Below, piece by piece: positions 41,253-42,697 of a DNA stretch of 42,697 nucleotides. Under the pieces are notes generated by a model. The model was not told where the DNA came from and searched no databases. It worked only from the letters and a program-made list of their open reading frames with translations. Position numbers and translations under genes: made by a program. Origin of the DNA: Burkholderiales bacterium (GTDB lineage Bacteria; Pseudomonadota; Gammaproteobacteria; Burkholderiales; JAEUOS01); NCBI GenBank assembly GCA_947473125.1, contig CANJDH010000036.1, forward strand, positions 1 through 42,697, written 5' to 3'. Numbering within the stretch: the first letter of the stretch is position 1; each line of letters starts with the position of its first letter.

Positions 41253-42498
41253 GCATTCACCACGTCGCGTATTCCTGAGAAGCGCCATTCTATCCGCGTC
41301 AATGGCACTTGCAGCCTGCGCCAACTCACCGCTGGGTCCCCCTCCCCCCATTGCAGGACACGCAGCGGCAGCCTGCGCCCCGCAGGCTCCGGCGTGTGCG
41401 CCGTGCGTCTGCGAAAAGCCCGGCGACAAGCCGGAGGTGCCCGCAGCCAAACCAGCCTGGATACAGGCTGGCTGGAGTGACGTCCCCAATTGGGGTTCCG
41501 ATCGCCATGAAGACGCCTGGCGCTCCTTCCTCGCCAGTTGCGGCGTGCTTAAACGGCAAGCGCCGTGGCGCACGGTCTGCACCGAGGCGGAATCCGTGAA
41601 CCCATCGGCGGCAAGGATTTTTTTTGAACGCAACCTGGCGCCTTGGCGCATGACCGGCAGCAGTTCGTCGATGGTGACAGGGTATTACGAGCCACTGTTA
41701 TCCGGCAGCCGTTCCCGGCGCGGCAACAATCAGCATGCAGTCTATGCCGCTCCACCTGACCTGCTGACAATTGACCTTGGCGACGTGCGGCCGGATCTCA
41801 AGGGGCAGCGTCTGCGCGGCCGCCTTGAAGGCAATCGGGTGGTGCCCTACTTCGATCGCGCCGCAATCGAATCGGGCAAGGCCGCCATTGCCGGGCGTGA
41901 AATTGTCTACGTTGATGACGCGGTCGAGCTGTTCTTCCTGCAAATCCAGGGCTCGGGGCGGGTTCGCCTCGAGAACGGTGAAACGGTGCGCCTCAACTAT
42001 GCGGACCAAAACGGGCACCCGTTTCGGGGCATCGGACGCCTGCTGGTCGAGCGCGGCGAATTGAAACTCGAACAAGCCTCGATGCAGGGCATCAAGGCAT
42101 GGGCCAAAGCGAATCCCGCCAAGCTTACGGAGCTTCTCAACAACAATCCGAGTTACGTCTTCTTTCGTGAAATCAAGCTCGACAGTGACGCGGGACCGCC
42201 GGGCGCGCTCGGCGTGCCGCTGTTCGCAGGGCGCTCCATCGCCGTCGATCCGGCGTTCGTGCCTCTGGGTGCGCCGGTGTGGCTCGCAACAACTTATCCG
42301 AACACGACGCGTCAGCTGGAGCGGCTGGTGATGGCCCAGGATACGGGAGGCGCCATTCGCGGGCCGCAACGCGCTGATTTCTTTTGGGGCTTTGGCGACG
42401 AGGCGGGACGCGAAGCAGGCCGCATGCGCCAAGCCGGGGAGTTGTGGCTACTTTGGCCTGTCGGCGAGCAGCCCACGCTCGGGGGGCCGTCTCGTTAA
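41251..42498 (+). CDS. mltA: Membrane-bound lytic murein transglycosylase A
   Basis: Cleaves peptidoglycan to 1,6-anhydromuropeptides at the outer membrane. 415 residues. Lipobox LAAC with Cys23, a Pro/Ala/Cys-rich linker of about 45 residues (four further Cys in AACAPQAPACAPCVC), then the MltA domain (SMVTGYYEPLLSGSR; FFLQIQGSGRVRL) and the 3D domain with DTGGAIRG (D364) and ADFFWGFG (D376), the region holding the catalytic Asp. Full length. The start lies on the CATG that also begins the divergent small protein; no strong Shine-Dalgarno site is visible. Confidence 0.94.
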   Translation: MHSPRRVFLRSAILSASMALAACANSPLGPPPPIAGHAAAACAPQAPACAPCVCEKPGDKPEVPAAKPAWIQAGWSDVPNWGSDRHEDAWRSFLASCGVLKRQAPWRTVCTEAESVNPSAARIFFERNLAPWRMTGSSSSMVTGYYEPLLSGSRSRRGNNQHAVYAAPPDLLTIDLGDVRPDLKGQRLRGRLEGNRVVPYFDRAAIESGKAAIAGREIVYVDDAVELFFLQIQGSGRVRLENGETVRLNYADQNGHPFRGIGRLLVERGELKLEQASMQGIKAWAKANPAKLTELLNNNPSYVFFREIKLDSDAGPPGALGVPLFAGRSIAVDPAFVPLGAPVWLATTYPNTTRQLERLVMAQDTGGAIRGPQRADFFWGFGDEAGREAGRMRQAGELWLLWPVGEQPTLGGPSR

Positions 42499-42557
42499 GA
42501 TGGCGCACCCGCCCTCCGTGATTGTTTCCGATCGTTTCCATCAATCCTGCAACCGCC

Positions 42558-42697
42558 ATGCGCATTCTGCTTGTCACACCCGCGAAGCCCGGATCACGCC
42601 ACGGTAACCGCAACACGGCAGTGCGCTGGGCGCGCCTGTTGCGCGCCTCCGGACACTACGCCGACATCGTCGTCGCGGCAGGCGAAGCGGCGGCTGG
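42558..42697 (+). CDS. senB: Glycosyltransferase N-terminus, SenB-like (partial)
   Basis: The first 46 residues of a gene that runs off the window. MRILLVTPAKPGSRHGNRNTA, then VRWARLLRASGHYADIVVA, is a GT-B-fold N-terminus. The GSR-x-GNR-x-TA-x-RWARLLR pattern is the hallmark, as I recall it, of the family renamed SenB, the selenosugar synthase of selenoneine biosynthesis. If so, senA- and senC-like genes should lie just beyond 42697. Only the N-terminus is visible, so an ordinary group 1 glycosyltransferase cannot be excluded. Confidence 0.6.
   Translation, partial: MRILLVTPAKPGSRHGNRNTAVRWARLLRASGHYADIVVAAGEAAA

Overview
The window is a GC-rich chromosomal segment with closely packed genes on both strands. 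Its content points to a betaproteobacterium, most likely in or near Burkholderiales. The evidence is two Bug/TctC tricarboxylate-binding proteins, an FNR-hemN divergon, the order dapA-bamC-MBL hydrolase, uvrB divergent from an aspartate/aromatic aminotransferase, apaG near mltA, and an RNase E with an Arg/Gly- and Ala/Pro-rich tail. This placement rests on gene families and order, not on a database search. No rRNA, tRNA, CRISPR array, insertion sequence, phage gene or attachment site is recognisable. No gene-free stretch exceeds about 215 bases.

Layout. 1-1500 is the 3' part of rne, closed by a symmetric terminator. 1621-6290 is a small-molecule uptake and metabolism block: a Bug protein with a TauD-type dioxygenase on the minus strand, a low-molecular-weight tyrosine phosphatase, then a second Bug protein translationally coupled to a UroD/MtaA-like protein. 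6311-9345 is an oxygen-response module: a TauE/SafE-like membrane protein, hemN and divergent fnr, with a perfect FNR box between hemN and fnr. 9383-11440 holds a transglutaminase-like protein, an RbgA/YlqF-type GTPase and two small conserved proteins. 11502-15097 encodes a biotin-dependent acyl-CoA carboxylase pair. 15146-19716 holds uvrB and an unusual Ser/Thr kinase-HDOD-GAF protein. 19923-22142 holds an aminotransferase, an AsmA-like short protein and an Ala/Pro-repeat lipoprotein. 22202-26271 is a minus-strand operon: DUF924 protein, methyltransferase, dapA, bamC, MBL hydrolase. 26309-28714 holds an SDR oxidoreductase and a diguanylate cyclase.

The most unusual part is 28717-30429. It is a tightly overlapping three-gene operon related to cobalt-type nitrile hydratase, with the beta subunit split in two as in thiocyanate hydrolase. 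Upstream lies a 57-residue membrane protein with its own strong ribosome site and a perfect dyad. It is followed by a two-component pair resembling the PdsR/PdsS family of dedicated sortase systems, but without a sortase (30603-33092), then an ABC exporter (33116-34915) and a 457-residue protein I cannot identify (35018-36391).

The right end has an exported SAM-methyltransferase-like protein, an alkylation-repair pair (Ada/AlkA fusion and Ogt), a DUF3047 lipoprotein, apaG, a membrane protein, a 49-residue membrane protein whose start codon overlaps that of divergent mltA, and the first codons of a glycosyltransferase that resembles the selenosugar synthase SenB.

Several starts were moved from the longest open frame to a start with a better Shine-Dalgarno site, domain boundary or translational coupling; these are stated in each entry.
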